From Roseomonas populi (GTDB lineage: Bacteria; Pseudomonadota; Alphaproteobacteria; Acetobacterales; Acetobacteraceae): a DNA stretch of 64,000 nucleotides. The translations under genes and the position numbers were made by a program. The first letter of the stretch is position 1; each line of letters starts with the position of its first letter. The notes beneath the pieces were generated by a model. It did not search any database and was not told where the DNA came from. It saw only the letters and a program-made list of their open reading frames with translations. Below are positions 24,354-32,905 of the stretch, piece after piece. The stretch lies in NCBI RefSeq assembly GCF_024594815.1, contig NZ_JANJOU010000004.1, forward strand, positions 124,001-188,000. Direction: 5' to 3'.

Positions 24354-25946
24354 TCAGACCGGCCGCGCCGGGCAGAGCTGCAACCCGGCCCGCAGGTTAG
24401 CCGCAACGGGCGCGCAGCGCGCCTCGTCCGGCACCAGTCCGAAGGCGGCAAGGTCCGCGGCGCTGTCGTTCTGGCGGGGATCGCGCAGGATCTGGACCGG
24501 GCGGCCGGAGTGGAGGAGCCGCCGCGTTTCCTCCCATTGGCGCGTTCCCGGCGGCACCTCCCCCAACCCGACGAAGACGAGGTCACGCCCGGTCAGGAAA
24601 GGCAGCACAAAGGCGGTCGGGCGGCTGGCCACTGCCACCACGGCGCCATCCGGGAGCGCCGGCGCGGTCACCTCGATGACCCTGGCGCCATACTGGCGCA
24701 GGCGGCCCCAATTCTGCTTCTCCGTCACCGCCACGACCAGAACGAGGAGGGCCACGAGGCCGGGCAGGAAGCGCCGCGCCCGGCTCCACCCGAAGGCGGA
24801 CAGCGCCGCCAGGATCACGGCGCCGGTCAGTGCCTCCAGGGCCACGACATAGCGCAGGATGGAGAACTGGATTTCCCAGAGCGCGAAGGCCACCGCGACG
24901 AAGGTCACGAGGAGGATGGTCGCGGGTGGCAGGATGGGCGGGCGCCGCATCGCGCGGTTCCAGGCCGCCCTGAGGCCGAGCGCCACCACGGCGAGCCAGG
25001 CCAGGGCAAAGCGAGGGTCCGCGACGCTGGTCTCCGCGACGACGAAGCTCTGCCCGCGCAGCCAGAAGAAGGGATAGGCCAGGGCCTGGAGCGGGCCGCG
25101 CGGCAGGAAGCGCGTGTCCTCCAGCGAGACGGGCGCGGCCCAGGGGGAGGCAAACACCTGGTTCATGAAGGGGAACAGGGGATTGCCGTAGCGCTGGAAG
25201 ACGGCCCATCCCCACCAGCCCCAGGATGCGGCAAAGGCCGCGCCCCAGCCGATGCAGAGGAGGAGAGCTCCCGTCAGCACCGGCCGCCAGCCCAGCCCCG
25301 CCGCCCGCGAGGCGACGACCGCCCCGATGAGGAGAGCGGGCGCGTAGAGCGCGGCCGTCAACTTGAGCCCGGCCGCCAGCCCCAGGCAGAGCCCGGCGGC
25401 CAGGGAGGCACGCCGCCATCCCGCATCCCCCCCGGCCCCCTCCAGCGCGCGCAGAGGCACAAGCAGCCCGGCAAGGACGAGGACGCCGATGGGAATGTCG
25501 CCGTAGGTGGTGCCGATCTCCGACAGGATGGTGCTGCCGGAGACGCCGATCAGCGCGGCGGTGGCGGCGGTGCGGCCCGGCCGCGCGAGGTCAGGAAGCC
25601 CGCGCGCCAGGCTGGCGCAGATCTCAAGCGTCAGGAAGGCCAGGAGCCCGTAGGGCAGGCCGGCCAGGAAGGCGACGAGCCGAGGTCGGTCCGGCAACCA
25701 CGAGACGGCCAGCAGGTAGTAGGGCAGGTCCAGCAGCGGGTTGAAGGCGCTCTGGGGACCGGCCGGCATGATGTCCATGCCGAGCCGCCCTTCCAGCAGG
25801 GAGAAGGGAAGGTAGAGGTGGTAGTTCCGCAGGTCCCAGTTGTTGTCCTGGCCGCGCAGGACGGAGACGAAGCCGGCCGCGACCAGCAACAGGAGCAGCC
25901 GCACCGCGGAATGCCGCAGCGGGGCGAGCCAGGGATGGAGGGACAT
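24354..25946 (-). CDS. Polytopic membrane protein, GT-C glycosyltransferase-like
   Basis: The 530-aa protein has about ten hydrophobic segments, beginning VRLLLLLVAAGFVSVL, and a first periplasmic loop with DNNWDLRNYHLYLPF. An acidic or aromatic motif in that loop is typical of GT-C lipid-sugar-dependent glycosyltransferases. The C-terminal 110 residues form a soluble domain (LPDGAVVAVASRPTAFVLPF). Position directly downstream of the capsule exporter supports a polysaccharide role. No characterised family can be named with certainty. It is separated from kpsD by a perfect palindrome. Confidence 0.6.
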   Translation of the reverse strand: MSLHPWLAPLRHSAVRLLLLLVAAGFVSVLRGQDNNWDLRNYHLYLPFSLLEGRLGMDIMPAGPQSAFNPLLDLPYYLLAVSWLPDRPRLVAFLAGLPYGLLAFLTLEICASLARGLPDLARPGRTAATAALIGVSGSTILSEIGTTYGDIPIGVLVLAGLLVPLRALEGAGGDAGWRRASLAAGLCLGLAAGLKLTAALYAPALLIGAVVASRAAGLGWRPVLTGALLLCIGWGAAFAASWGWWGWAVFQRYGNPLFPFMNQVFASPWAAPVSLEDTRFLPRGPLQALAYPFFWLRGQSFVVAETSVADPRFALAWLAVVALGLRAAWNRAMRRPPILPPATILLVTFVAVAFALWEIQFSILRYVVALEALTGAVILAALSAFGWSRARRFLPGLVALLVLVVAVTEKQNWGRLRQYGARVIEVTAPALPDGAVVAVASRPTAFVLPFLTGRDLVFVGLGEVPPGTRQWEETRRLLHSGRPVQILRDPRQNDSAADLAAFGLVPDEARCAPVAANLRAGLQLCPARPV

Positions 25947-26023
25947 GCTCTCACGCCGGGTGGGAGCGAGGGGTTTTCCTGAGCCGCCCCTTCAGGTCAA
26001 GGCGCGTGCCCTTGTTCGGAAGA

Positions 26024-26055
26024 TCCGGCGGAGATCCGATCGGATCTCCGCCGGA
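26024..26055. repeat. Perfect 32-bp palindrome
   Basis: TCCGGCGGAGATCCGA (26024-26039) is followed immediately by its exact reverse complement (26040-26055). As RNA it would fold to a 14-bp stem closed by GATC. It starts eight bases past the kpsD stop codon, in the minus-strand reading direction. It is thus well placed to end or attenuate the capsule-exporter transcript before the membrane-protein gene. The minus-strand sequence beyond it (TCTTCCGAAC) has no T-run. A dyad-binding protein site is the alternative. Confidence 0.7.
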
Positions 26056-26063
26056 GCCTTTCC

Positions 26064-27818
26064 CTACTGGAAGATCCGGGCCGAGAGCGCCGTCTGGTAG
26101 ATCAGCTGCAGCACGTCCCGCCCGATCTGGAAGGCCTTGGGATCCAGCCGCGGCAGGGCGATCAGCTCGTCGCCCGGGCGCGGGCCCACCTGCGGGTCCA
26201 GCACCAGCTCGCCGCTCGCGCGGCGGATCATGATGTTGGAGAGGCTGCCGCGCTGGGTGAAGCCGCCGGCCTGGCTCACGAAGTCCTCGACCTTCAGGTT
26301 GGGGCGCCACAGCACGGCCTGGGGCGCCGTCACCTCGCCGGCCACCATCACCACCTCGCTCCGCTCGGGGATGACGATCGTGTCGCCGTCCAGCAGCCGC
26401 GTGTCGGAGCAGCGGCCGGAGCCGTCAGAGACGACGAGGCGTCCCTCCGGCTGGATACGCCGCGCGCGGGAGATGTACTGGGAGACGAGCGCGGCCTCGG
26501 CGGTGCGGATCTCGGCCACGCCGGTGGTCACGGAAGTGGCGGTGAAGAGCTGCCGCTCCAACCGGTCCAGCGTCTCGTCGATGGTCCGCTTCTGCTGGGC
26601 CGCGACGCTCGGGCGCAGCAGGAAGACGGAGGCGGTGTCCGCCGCGGTCGGGTTCACGGCCACGTGGTCCAGCAGCTGGCACAAGCCGATGCCGCGGTCC
26701 GCGATGAGGACGGAGGGGCCGATGCGGCTGCCCTCGATGCTGACGCGGATGGTCTCAGGCGGGGCATCGGTGATGAAGCTCGCCACGTCCTGGTCCTGTA
26801 GCTGGATCCGGCGCAGCTCGGCCACGGTGGTGTAGCGGGACCAGGGCGCGCCGTTGCGGGTGCCGCGCACCACCACGTTCGTGGCCGCCGGCAGGGGCGC
26901 CGCGAGCTGGACCAGCTCCTCGCCCGACATGGCGCGGCCGGGCACCTCGAAGAGGTAGTTGTTGCGCACGGCGCCGTCCACGCTGACGAGTGCGCCCTGC
27001 TTGTTGACGACGATGGTGTCGCCTTCCTGGAACAGGAAGCGGGTCAGGCGCCCGGCCAGCAGGAAGGGGTAGAGGTCCACGGTCTGCACCGTGCGCCCGC
27101 CGCGCTGGATCTCGATGTTGCGGAAGGAGCCGCGGGCGGGATCGACGCCGCCGGCGCGCAGCAGGTAGTCCAGCACGCTCTCCATGCCGGTGCCGACCTG
27201 GCGGCCGGGGCTCTTCACGAAGCCCGTGACGAAGACGCCGATGCGGTTCACGTTCAGCAGCACGGCATAGACCTGTACCTGCTGCGTGTAGATGCGGCGC
27301 ACCTCGGTCTCGACCACCCTCTGCAGGTCGCCCGCGCGGGTGCCGGCGACCTTGATCGGGCCAATGGAGGGCAGGAAGAGGTTGCCGTCCGCATCGACCT
27401 GGCCGATCGCCTCGGACTCGATCGCGCCCCAGACGCGGACGGAGACGCGGTCCCCGATGCCGATGACGTAGTTGGGGTTGGGCGTGTCGGCCGAGGCGGG
27501 GGCGCCGCGGGCGAAAAGGGCGGCGCCGAAGACGGCGGTGGCGGGCCCGGGGGCGCGCTGCGGCTCACCCAGCGGGCCGGCCACCACGGCACCACCCTCG
27601 GCCGCCGTCGTCGTGCCCTCGCGGGAGACGGCGCTGGTCTCCGGCAGCAGCGTGTTCGCCTGCACGGGCGCGGCCTGGGCCAGCATCGGCCCCAGGCGGC
27701 CGGGGACGGGCTGTTGCAGGAGCCCGTCCGCGGACTGCGCCACCGCGGCGCCGGGCAACAGGCCGAGCAGGGCCAGGGCAAGGACGCATCCGCGCGTGGC
27801 GCGGCGTTCAGGCTGCAT
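26064..27818 (-). CDS. kpsD: Capsule polysaccharide export protein (KpsD-type periplasmic/outer-membrane component)
   Basis: The 584-aa protein starts at ATG 27818 with a signal peptide (GCVLALALLGLLPGAAVAQS). The polysaccharide-export (Wza-like) domain follows: YVIGIGDRVSVRVWG around residues 115-130, then repeated SLBB beta-grasp segments such as VFVTGFVKSPGRQVGTG, VSVDGAVRNNYLFEVPGR and VMVAGEVTAPQAVLW. KpsD-type proteins form the channel that carries capsule across the periplasm and outer membrane, in contact with KpsE. The start overlaps the end of kpsE by 11 bases. It is the last gene of the exporter operon. Confidence 0.92.
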   Translation of the reverse strand: MQPERRATRGCVLALALLGLLPGAAVAQSADGLLQQPVPGRLGPMLAQAAPVQANTLLPETSAVSREGTTTAAEGGAVVAGPLGEPQRAPGPATAVFGAALFARGAPASADTPNPNYVIGIGDRVSVRVWGAIESEAIGQVDADGNLFLPSIGPIKVAGTRAGDLQRVVETEVRRIYTQQVQVYAVLLNVNRIGVFVTGFVKSPGRQVGTGMESVLDYLLRAGGVDPARGSFRNIEIQRGGRTVQTVDLYPFLLAGRLTRFLFQEGDTIVVNKQGALVSVDGAVRNNYLFEVPGRAMSGEELVQLAAPLPAATNVVVRGTRNGAPWSRYTTVAELRRIQLQDQDVASFITDAPPETIRVSIEGSRIGPSVLIADRGIGLCQLLDHVAVNPTAADTASVFLLRPSVAAQQKRTIDETLDRLERQLFTATSVTTGVAEIRTAEAALVSQYISRARRIQPEGRLVVSDGSGRCSDTRLLDGDTIVIPERSEVVMVAGEVTAPQAVLWRPNLKVEDFVSQAGGFTQRGSLSNIMIRRASGELVLDPQVGPRPGDELIALPRLDPKAFQIGRDVLQLIYQTALSARIFQ

Positions 27819-28995
27819 GTTCACGGAATCCGGCGAAGACCAGGGAAGCGATGCCATAGACCACGCAGAGCACGGCGAAAATGCTGCCGACGGCGTAGGC
27901 GGCCTTGGGATAGAGGGCGGTTTCGGCGAGCTGCGGCTGGGTGATCCGCGCCAGGTAGAGCTGCTGGCGCGCCACGTCGATGCGGGCCGACTCAAGGCTG
28001 CCCACGGCGGAGGCGAGCTGCTTGTCGGCGAATTCCCGCTCCAGCATGAGCCGCTCGTAGCCCGCGAGCTGGGTCGGGGCGGCCTGGTTGCCGTGGGTCA
28101 GGCGCTGCCGCTCGTTAGCGATCTGGCCCTCCAGCGCGGAGATGCGGTTGAGGACCACCGCGACCTGGGGGTTGTCCGAGCGCATGAAGCCGCTCTTCTC
28201 CCGCAGCTCGGCGCGGGCCTGGGCCAGGGCGGCCTCCATCTGCGTCACCGTCGTCATGTTGGCGGTGGCCTCGCTGGCGGGGTCCAGGGCGCGCCCCTGC
28301 TGCCGGAAGTTGGTCACGGCCTCCAGGGCGGCGGCCACGCGGCGCTCCGCGATCTCCACCTCGCGCCGCGCATCCTCCAGCGTGTTGCCGCGCTGCCGCT
28401 CGCTCAGCCCGTTCACCAGGTTCTCGGAGGCGCGGAGCAGCCCCTCGGCGATGGTCTTGGAGTCCTCGGGCCTGAAGCTGCGGACATGCAGGGTGACGGT
28501 GCTGGATTCCGTGTCGAAATCCGCCGAGACCATCAGCTTGTAGTAGCGGGTCAGCAGCTCAACACTGGGATTGCTCACCCAGAGCCGCGCGAGCGGGTCC
28601 GCCTCCGGCCGGCGCCAGATCTCGTTGAGATCCACCGTTTTCCGCACCTCGCGGACCGCGTCCTCGGAGTTGATGTAGTCGCGCACCGCCATGGCCTCCT
28701 CCGCAGCCGGCTTGAAGCCGGCGCTGCCGAGGGCCACGCCCAGCGCGCTCATGGAGTTGGAGGAGGCGCCGGCAGGGCCGCGGACGAGGAAGCGGGCCTC
28801 GCTGACATACTGGCCGGCCGCGATGCCGTAGAAATAAAGGGCGGCGAGGGCGGTCGGCAGGACAACGGCCAGCAGGAAGCCGCGCCACTTGCGAAGCCGC
28901 CTCGCCAGGGCCGAGGGGCGCCGGGCGGGAACGGAGACGCCGGCCGTGGCCGGGGCCCCGGCCTCAAAGGCTTTGATAGACGGCGATACCTTCAT
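27808..28995 (-). CDS. kpsE: Capsule export inner-membrane protein (KpsE/PCP family)
   Basis: The 395-aa protein has a membrane segment near residues 38-58 (RGFLLAVVLPTALAALYFYG), a long periplasmic coiled-coil region (about 170-340, with AERRVAAALEAVTNF and ALEGQIANERQRL) and a second membrane segment near the end (AYAVGSIFAVLCVVYGIASL). This is the topology of polysaccharide co-polymerase/KpsE proteins, which link the ABC transporter to the outer-membrane channel. The ATG at 28995 has GAGGA five bases upstream. It overlaps kpsT by 32 bases; longer upstream frames are non-conserved. Confidence 0.92.
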   Translation of the reverse strand: MKVSPSIKAFEAGAPATAGVSVPARRPSALARRLRKWRGFLLAVVLPTALAALYFYGIAAGQYVSEARFLVRGPAGASSNSMSALGVALGSAGFKPAAEEAMAVRDYINSEDAVREVRKTVDLNEIWRRPEADPLARLWVSNPSVELLTRYYKLMVSADFDTESSTVTLHVRSFRPEDSKTIAEGLLRASENLVNGLSERQRGNTLEDARREVEIAERRVAAALEAVTNFRQQGRALDPASEATANMTTVTQMEAALAQARAELREKSGFMRSDNPQVAVVLNRISALEGQIANERQRLTHGNQAAPTQLAGYERLMLEREFADKQLASAVGSLESARIDVARQQLYLARITQPQLAETALYPKAAYAVGSIFAVLCVVYGIASLVFAGFREHAA

Positions 28996-29614
28996 CGATG
29001 TCCTCGTACAGCTCGAGTAGGCCGTTCCGGAGCACGACGGCGGTGCGGCAATATTGCCTGATGTGGTCGGCAAAATGCGAGACCATCAGGAGGGAGGCGT
29101 TGCCCAGCCGGTCTTCCAGCATCGTCTGGCAGCGCTGGACGAAGCGCTGGTCGCCGGCAGAGATGATCTCGTCCACCAGGTAGCAATCGAACTTCACGGC
29201 GAAGGACAGGCCCATCAGCAGGCGCCCCATCATGCCGGCGGAGTAGGTCTTCACCGGCTCGTAGAAATACTGCCCGATCTCTGAGAAGGATTGCACGAAA
29301 TCCAGCGTCTCCCGCACGTCCTGGCCGTAGATGCGGGCGATGAAGCGGGCATTGTCCGCCCCCGAGAGGCTGGCCTGGAGGCCGAAGCCGGAGCCGAGCG
29401 GCCAGGAGACGGACATCTCCCGCCGCACGCGGCCACGGGTGGGCGACTCCACGCCGGAGATGACGCGCATGAGGGTGGACTTGCCCGCGCCGTTGCGGCC
29501 GAGGATGCCCACCGCGTCGCCGCGCTCCACCACGGCGTTGATGCCCTTGAGAATCTCCCGGCGCCCGCCGCGGACGGGGTAGGATTTCCAGACGTCTTCG
29601 AGGATCAGGGCCAT
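28964..29614 (-). CDS. kpsT: Capsule ABC transporter ATP-binding protein
   Basis: The 216-aa ATPase has Walker A GRNGAGKST (about residues 39-47), a signature-like YSAGMMGRL, Walker B CYLVDE and a switch His in MVSHFADHI. The short length without a C-terminal carbohydrate-binding domain is typical of KpsT, which exports capsule already attached to its lipid anchor. It follows kpsM by 18 bases and precedes kpsE. Confidence 0.95.
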   Translation of the reverse strand: MALILEDVWKSYPVRGGRREILKGINAVVERGDAVGILGRNGAGKSTLMRVISGVESPTRGRVRREMSVSWPLGSGFGLQASLSGADNARFIARIYGQDVRETLDFVQSFSEIGQYFYEPVKTYSAGMMGRLLMGLSFAVKFDCYLVDEIISAGDQRFVQRCQTMLEDRLGNASLLMVSHFADHIRQYCRTAVVLRNGLLELYEDIDEGIAVYQSL

Positions 29615-29632
29615 GGGCGTCGCATTCCCGGC

Positions 29633-30460
29633 TCAGAAGATCTCAAGCTTGCGCCGGGCGGTCCGGAGCGAGAGCAGGCCGAGCAGGGTGGTGACGAGGA
29701 TGCACCAGCCGACATAGCGAAGGTCGTAGTAGGAGGGGAAGGCATCCCCGAAGATGCCCGCGCGGATACCCTCGTGCAGGCTCACCTGCGGGTTCCACAG
29801 CAGCAGCTCGCGCAGGTTCGCGGGCAGCCAGTGGAGGGCGAAGAAGGCGCCGGAGAGAGGCATGGACAGGTAGGTGAGGGGATGCACCAGCCGCTCCGCC
29901 ACCTCCCAGCGCGCCACCAGCGCGGCCACCATCATCGCCAGCCCGTTGCAGAGCAGGAACATCAGGAGGAGGCAGAAGAAGACGAGCCCGGGATTCGCCG
30001 GCCAGACCCCCGCGAGCCACACGCCGCCCGCCAGGATGATGACGATCACGCCGATGACGGAAGCGGCCTCCAGCAGGTTGCGGGCCAGCAGCACGTCCAC
30101 CGGCGTGACCTGGCGGTGGAACAGGAGGGTCAGGTTGGAATGCAGCGCGCTGCCCGCCCGGTTGATGATGGCGCGGAACATGAAATAGGGCACGTAGCCC
30201 ACAAGGCTGAAGAGGAACGGATCCACCCCGCCCGGCATGGACTGCCCGTGCGCCGAGTGCATCAGCCCGACCATGGTGCCGAGGAAGAGCGGCTCGAAGA
30301 ACAGCCAGAGGAAGCCGACATTGTGGCGGCCGAAGCGCGTCTGCACCTCGCGCATGATGAGGGCGCCGATCACCCGGACCTGGGTGGCGAGACCCTCGAC
30401 GATCCAATGGCCCCGCTCCCGCCGGGCGGGCGGCGTGGGAACGAAGCCGACGTCGCTCAC
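29633..30460 (-). CDS. kpsM: Capsule ABC transporter permease
   Basis: The 275-aa protein is an ABC-2-type permease with an amphipathic N-terminal segment (ALIMREVQTRFGRHNVGFLW), a hallmark of KpsM/Wzm proteins. About six membrane segments follow, including ASVIGVIVIILAGGVWLAGV and VFFCLLLMFLLCNGLAMMVA. The start is the GTG at 30460, which overlaps the lipoprotein stop by four bases (GTGA). Longer upstream frames run through the lipoprotein gene. With KpsT it moves lipid-linked capsule across the inner membrane. Confidence 0.93.
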   Translation of the reverse strand: MSDVGFVPTPPARRERGHWIVEGLATQVRVIGALIMREVQTRFGRHNVGFLWLFFEPLFLGTMVGLMHSAHGQSMPGGVDPFLFSLVGYVPYFMFRAIINRAGSALHSNLTLLFHRQVTPVDVLLARNLLEAASVIGVIVIILAGGVWLAGVWPANPGLVFFCLLLMFLLCNGLAMMVAALVARWEVAERLVHPLTYLSMPLSGAFFALHWLPANLRELLLWNPQVSLHEGIRAGIFGDAFPSYYDLRYVGWCILVTTLLGLLSLRTARRKLEIF

Positions 30461-30948
30461 GGCCGGTAGACCGCTCCGCCACGCAGCAGGGGGCGTGCCG
30501 CAACCCAGCCCTGGGCGGGATCGTTGCAGTAGGTGGCACCCGGCGCGCCGCCGGGGGCACTGGAGGAGCCGAACTGCAGCTCCCGGCACTCGCGGCCGGA
30601 GGCGGCGTTGTACACGCGGCCGAGTCGCGCATTGACGATGCCGCTGCCGCTCGAGACGGTCTCGGCCTGCCCGACCTGGGCCCGGGCGGCGAAGGCGGCC
30701 AGGGGATCGGCCGCGCGGACCGGTAGAACCACGCCCGTGGCGGGCGGGGGAGAGGTAGGGGCGGCGGCAAGGCCGGCAGGATTCCACCAGCTTCCCTGGC
30801 CCGGCTCCGCCGTGCAGGCGGCGAGGGGCGCCAGAACCAGGAGGAGCGCGGCGCGGCCTGCCACCCCGGGTCGTGAAAGGGGCGAGGCAGGCAAGGCGGG
30901 AACCCTGGGCGGCTGCGCGGCCGCTCCGCTGGGCATGGCGTGCGTCAT
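30457..30948 (-). CDS. Small outer-membrane-type lipoprotein, first gene of the capsule-export operon
   Basis: The 163-aa product has a hydrophobic segment ending in the lipobox LAAC (Cys about residue 45), so a diacylated N-terminus is predicted; the leader is longer than usual, and a later start is possible. The mature part is Pro/Ala-rich, then contains RVYNAASGRECRELQF and GATYCNDPAQGWVAARPLL, a pattern of two conserved Cys. I do not recognise a named family. Coupling to kpsM by a four-base overlap suggests a role in export or surface attachment. It is divergent from kpsC, 46 bases apart. Confidence 0.78.
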   Translation of the reverse strand: MTHAMPSGAAAQPPRVPALPASPLSRPGVAGRAALLLVLAPLAACTAEPGQGSWWNPAGLAAAPTSPPPATGVVLPVRAADPLAAFAARAQVGQAETVSSGSGIVNARLGRVYNAASGRECRELQFGSSSAPGGAPGATYCNDPAQGWVAARPLLRGGAVYRP

Positions 30949-30994
30949 AAGGGCAGTCTATCCTACGGCGGCGCAGCAGGCAAAACATCCCAGG

Positions 30995-32845
30995 ATGGCC
31001 CAGGCCCAATCTGCCGAGCCATTGCCGCTCGCCCTGTCCCCTGATCTTCTCGCCCGGTGGCCGCATCTGCCGGCCTTCTGGCCCGAGCTCAGCCAGGTGC
31101 CGCCCGGCATGGCCGGCGCCCTGACGGTGGTGGAGGAAGGGGGCGCGCCGGCCGCCGGCCCCGTGCTGCGCTTCTCCCTCGCGCCCTTCGCGCCGCCCCG
31201 CTTCGCCGGGCGCGATGCGCCGCCCCTCCTGCTGTCGGACGGCGCTCCGCCCCTGGCCGATGGCGAGGCGGAGGCCCTGGCGGCACTGATCGTGCGCGCC
31301 CGGCTGGGCGGTGCGCCGGGCCTGCCGGATCCGGGAGGTGCCGCCTTCGGCCTGGGCGCGCGGGCGGCCGCGCTGGTGCTGGACCCCTGCGACCCCGCCA
31401 ACGCCGCCGGGGCGCTGGCGGCGCTGGCGGCGGCGCGCTCCTCGGGCCTGCCCGTGCTGGTGGCGCGCGATCCCTTCGCCGGCCGGGCTGCCGCGCCCGT
31501 GCTGGCCACCTCAGCCGCGTTGCCGGGCGTGAGGAGCCTGCCGCAGCCCCTCTCCCCCTGGACGCTGCTGGACGCCGCGGCGCGGCTGCACGGCGCGGGG
31601 CCCTTAATGGCCGCGCTGGCCGAGGCCGCCGGGGTGCCGCATGACCGGCCGGGCGCGCATCTGCAGCCGCTTCTCGCCCGCCTGCGCGCCGCCGATCCCT
31701 TTCGCCGCCGCCCCTGGAGCCGGGCGGAAGGTCTGGCCCTGCTGGCGGACTGGGTGGCAGCGGAGCGGGCAAATCGCGGCGTCTCGGCCTGCATCGGGAT
31801 CGCGCGCTGGAAGCGGCGGCAGGTGGCCGCGCTGCTGGCGCATGAGGGCGGCTCCCCGGCCTTCGAGCGCAGCCCCGCCCGCGCCGCCCGGCGCGCGGTG
31901 GCGGAGGGCGGGGCGGTGGTCGCCTGGGCGGCCTCCCTCTCCGATGCGGGGGCGGCCGCTATCCGGGGGGGCGGGGTGCCGGTGCAACTGCTGGAGGACG
32001 GGTTCATCCGCTCCCGCGGGCTGGGGGCGCGCTTCCTTCCCGGAGCGTCCTACAGTCTCGATGCGCGCGGGGCCTATTACGACCCGCGCCAGCCATCGTC
32101 CCTGGAGATGATCCTGAAGGAAGGGGCGTTCCCGCCCGATCTGCTGGCCCGCGCGGCGGCGCTCCGGAAGGCGGTCGTGGCGCGCGGCATCTCCAAGTAC
32201 AACCTGCGGAGCGAGGCGGCGCTGCCGGACCTTCCGGAAGGGCGGCGCAAGGTGCTGGTGCCCGGGCAGGTAGCGGATGACGCCTCCGTGCGCCTCGGTG
32301 GCGGGGCCATCCGCTCCAACCTCGACCTGCTGCGGGCCGTGCGGGCGGCGGAGCCCGAGGCCTTCATCCTCTACAAGCCGCATCCCGACCTGGAGGCCGG
32401 CTTCCGCCGGGGGCGGCTGCGGGCGGCGGAACTGGCGGGGCTGGCGGACGCGGTGGTGGGCGGCGTGCCGCTTCCCGCCCTGCTGCCGGAGGTGGACGCG
32501 CTGCACACCATGACCTCCCTCTCAGGCTTCGAGGCGCTGCTGCGCGGCGTGCCCGTGACCTGCTGGGGGCAACCCTTCTATGCCGGCTGGGGGCTGACGG
32601 AGGACCGCGCGCCCCTGCCGCCAGGGCGCCGCGGCGTGGCCCGCGCGCTGGACGAGCTGGTAGCCGCCGCCCTCATCCTCTACCCGCGCTACCTGGACCC
32701 GGTGACGCTGCTGCCCTGCCCGCCGGAGGTGATGCTGGACAGGCTGGAGCAGCCGGAGGCCTGGCGGATCTCCCCCCTCACCATCCACCGCGGGATGGAA
32801 GGCTGGGTGCGCGGGCTGCTGGCCCGGATCGGGGGGCGGCGGTGA
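30995..32845 (+). CDS. kpsC: KpsC-like capsule beta-Kdo transferase
   Basis: The 616-aa protein has a well-conserved C-terminal half: LLEDGFIRSRGLGARFLPG, LDARGAYYDPRQPS, SNLDLL, FILYKPHPDLEAG, and DALHTMTSLSGFEALLRGVP followed by VTCWGQPFYAGWGLTED. These are hallmarks of KpsC glycosyltransferase modules. The N-terminal half (about 1-230) is Ala/Gly-rich with only traces of the first module (LSPWTLLDAAARLHG), whereas canonical KpsC carries two active modules. KpsC and KpsS build the poly-beta-Kdo linker on a lipid in group 2 capsules. The ATG has only a weak ribosome site. Confidence 0.87.
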   Translation: MAQAQSAEPLPLALSPDLLARWPHLPAFWPELSQVPPGMAGALTVVEEGGAPAAGPVLRFSLAPFAPPRFAGRDAPPLLLSDGAPPLADGEAEALAALIVRARLGGAPGLPDPGGAAFGLGARAAALVLDPCDPANAAGALAALAAARSSGLPVLVARDPFAGRAAAPVLATSAALPGVRSLPQPLSPWTLLDAAARLHGAGPLMAALAEAAGVPHDRPGAHLQPLLARLRAADPFRRRPWSRAEGLALLADWVAAERANRGVSACIGIARWKRRQVAALLAHEGGSPAFERSPARAARRAVAEGGAVVAWAASLSDAGAAAIRGGGVPVQLLEDGFIRSRGLGARFLPGASYSLDARGAYYDPRQPSSLEMILKEGAFPPDLLARAAALRKAVVARGISKYNLRSEAALPDLPEGRRKVLVPGQVADDASVRLGGGAIRSNLDLLRAVRAAEPEAFILYKPHPDLEAGFRRGRLRAAELAGLADAVVGGVPLPALLPEVDALHTMTSLSGFEALLRGVPVTCWGQPFYAGWGLTEDRAPLPPGRRGVARALDELVAAALILYPRYLDPVTLLPCPPEVMLDRLEQPEAWRISPLTIHRGMEGWVRGLLARIGGRR

Positions 32846-32905
32846 GGGGCGGGCTGGTCGTCTCCGGCGCACCGCGCGGGCTGCGGGCGGCGCGGGACCG
32901 GCCTC

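Noticed and set aside
29633-31066. KpsM as a 477-aa protein
   Set aside because: The first 200 residues are out-of-frame translation of the lipoprotein gene; the KpsM core begins at GTG 30460.
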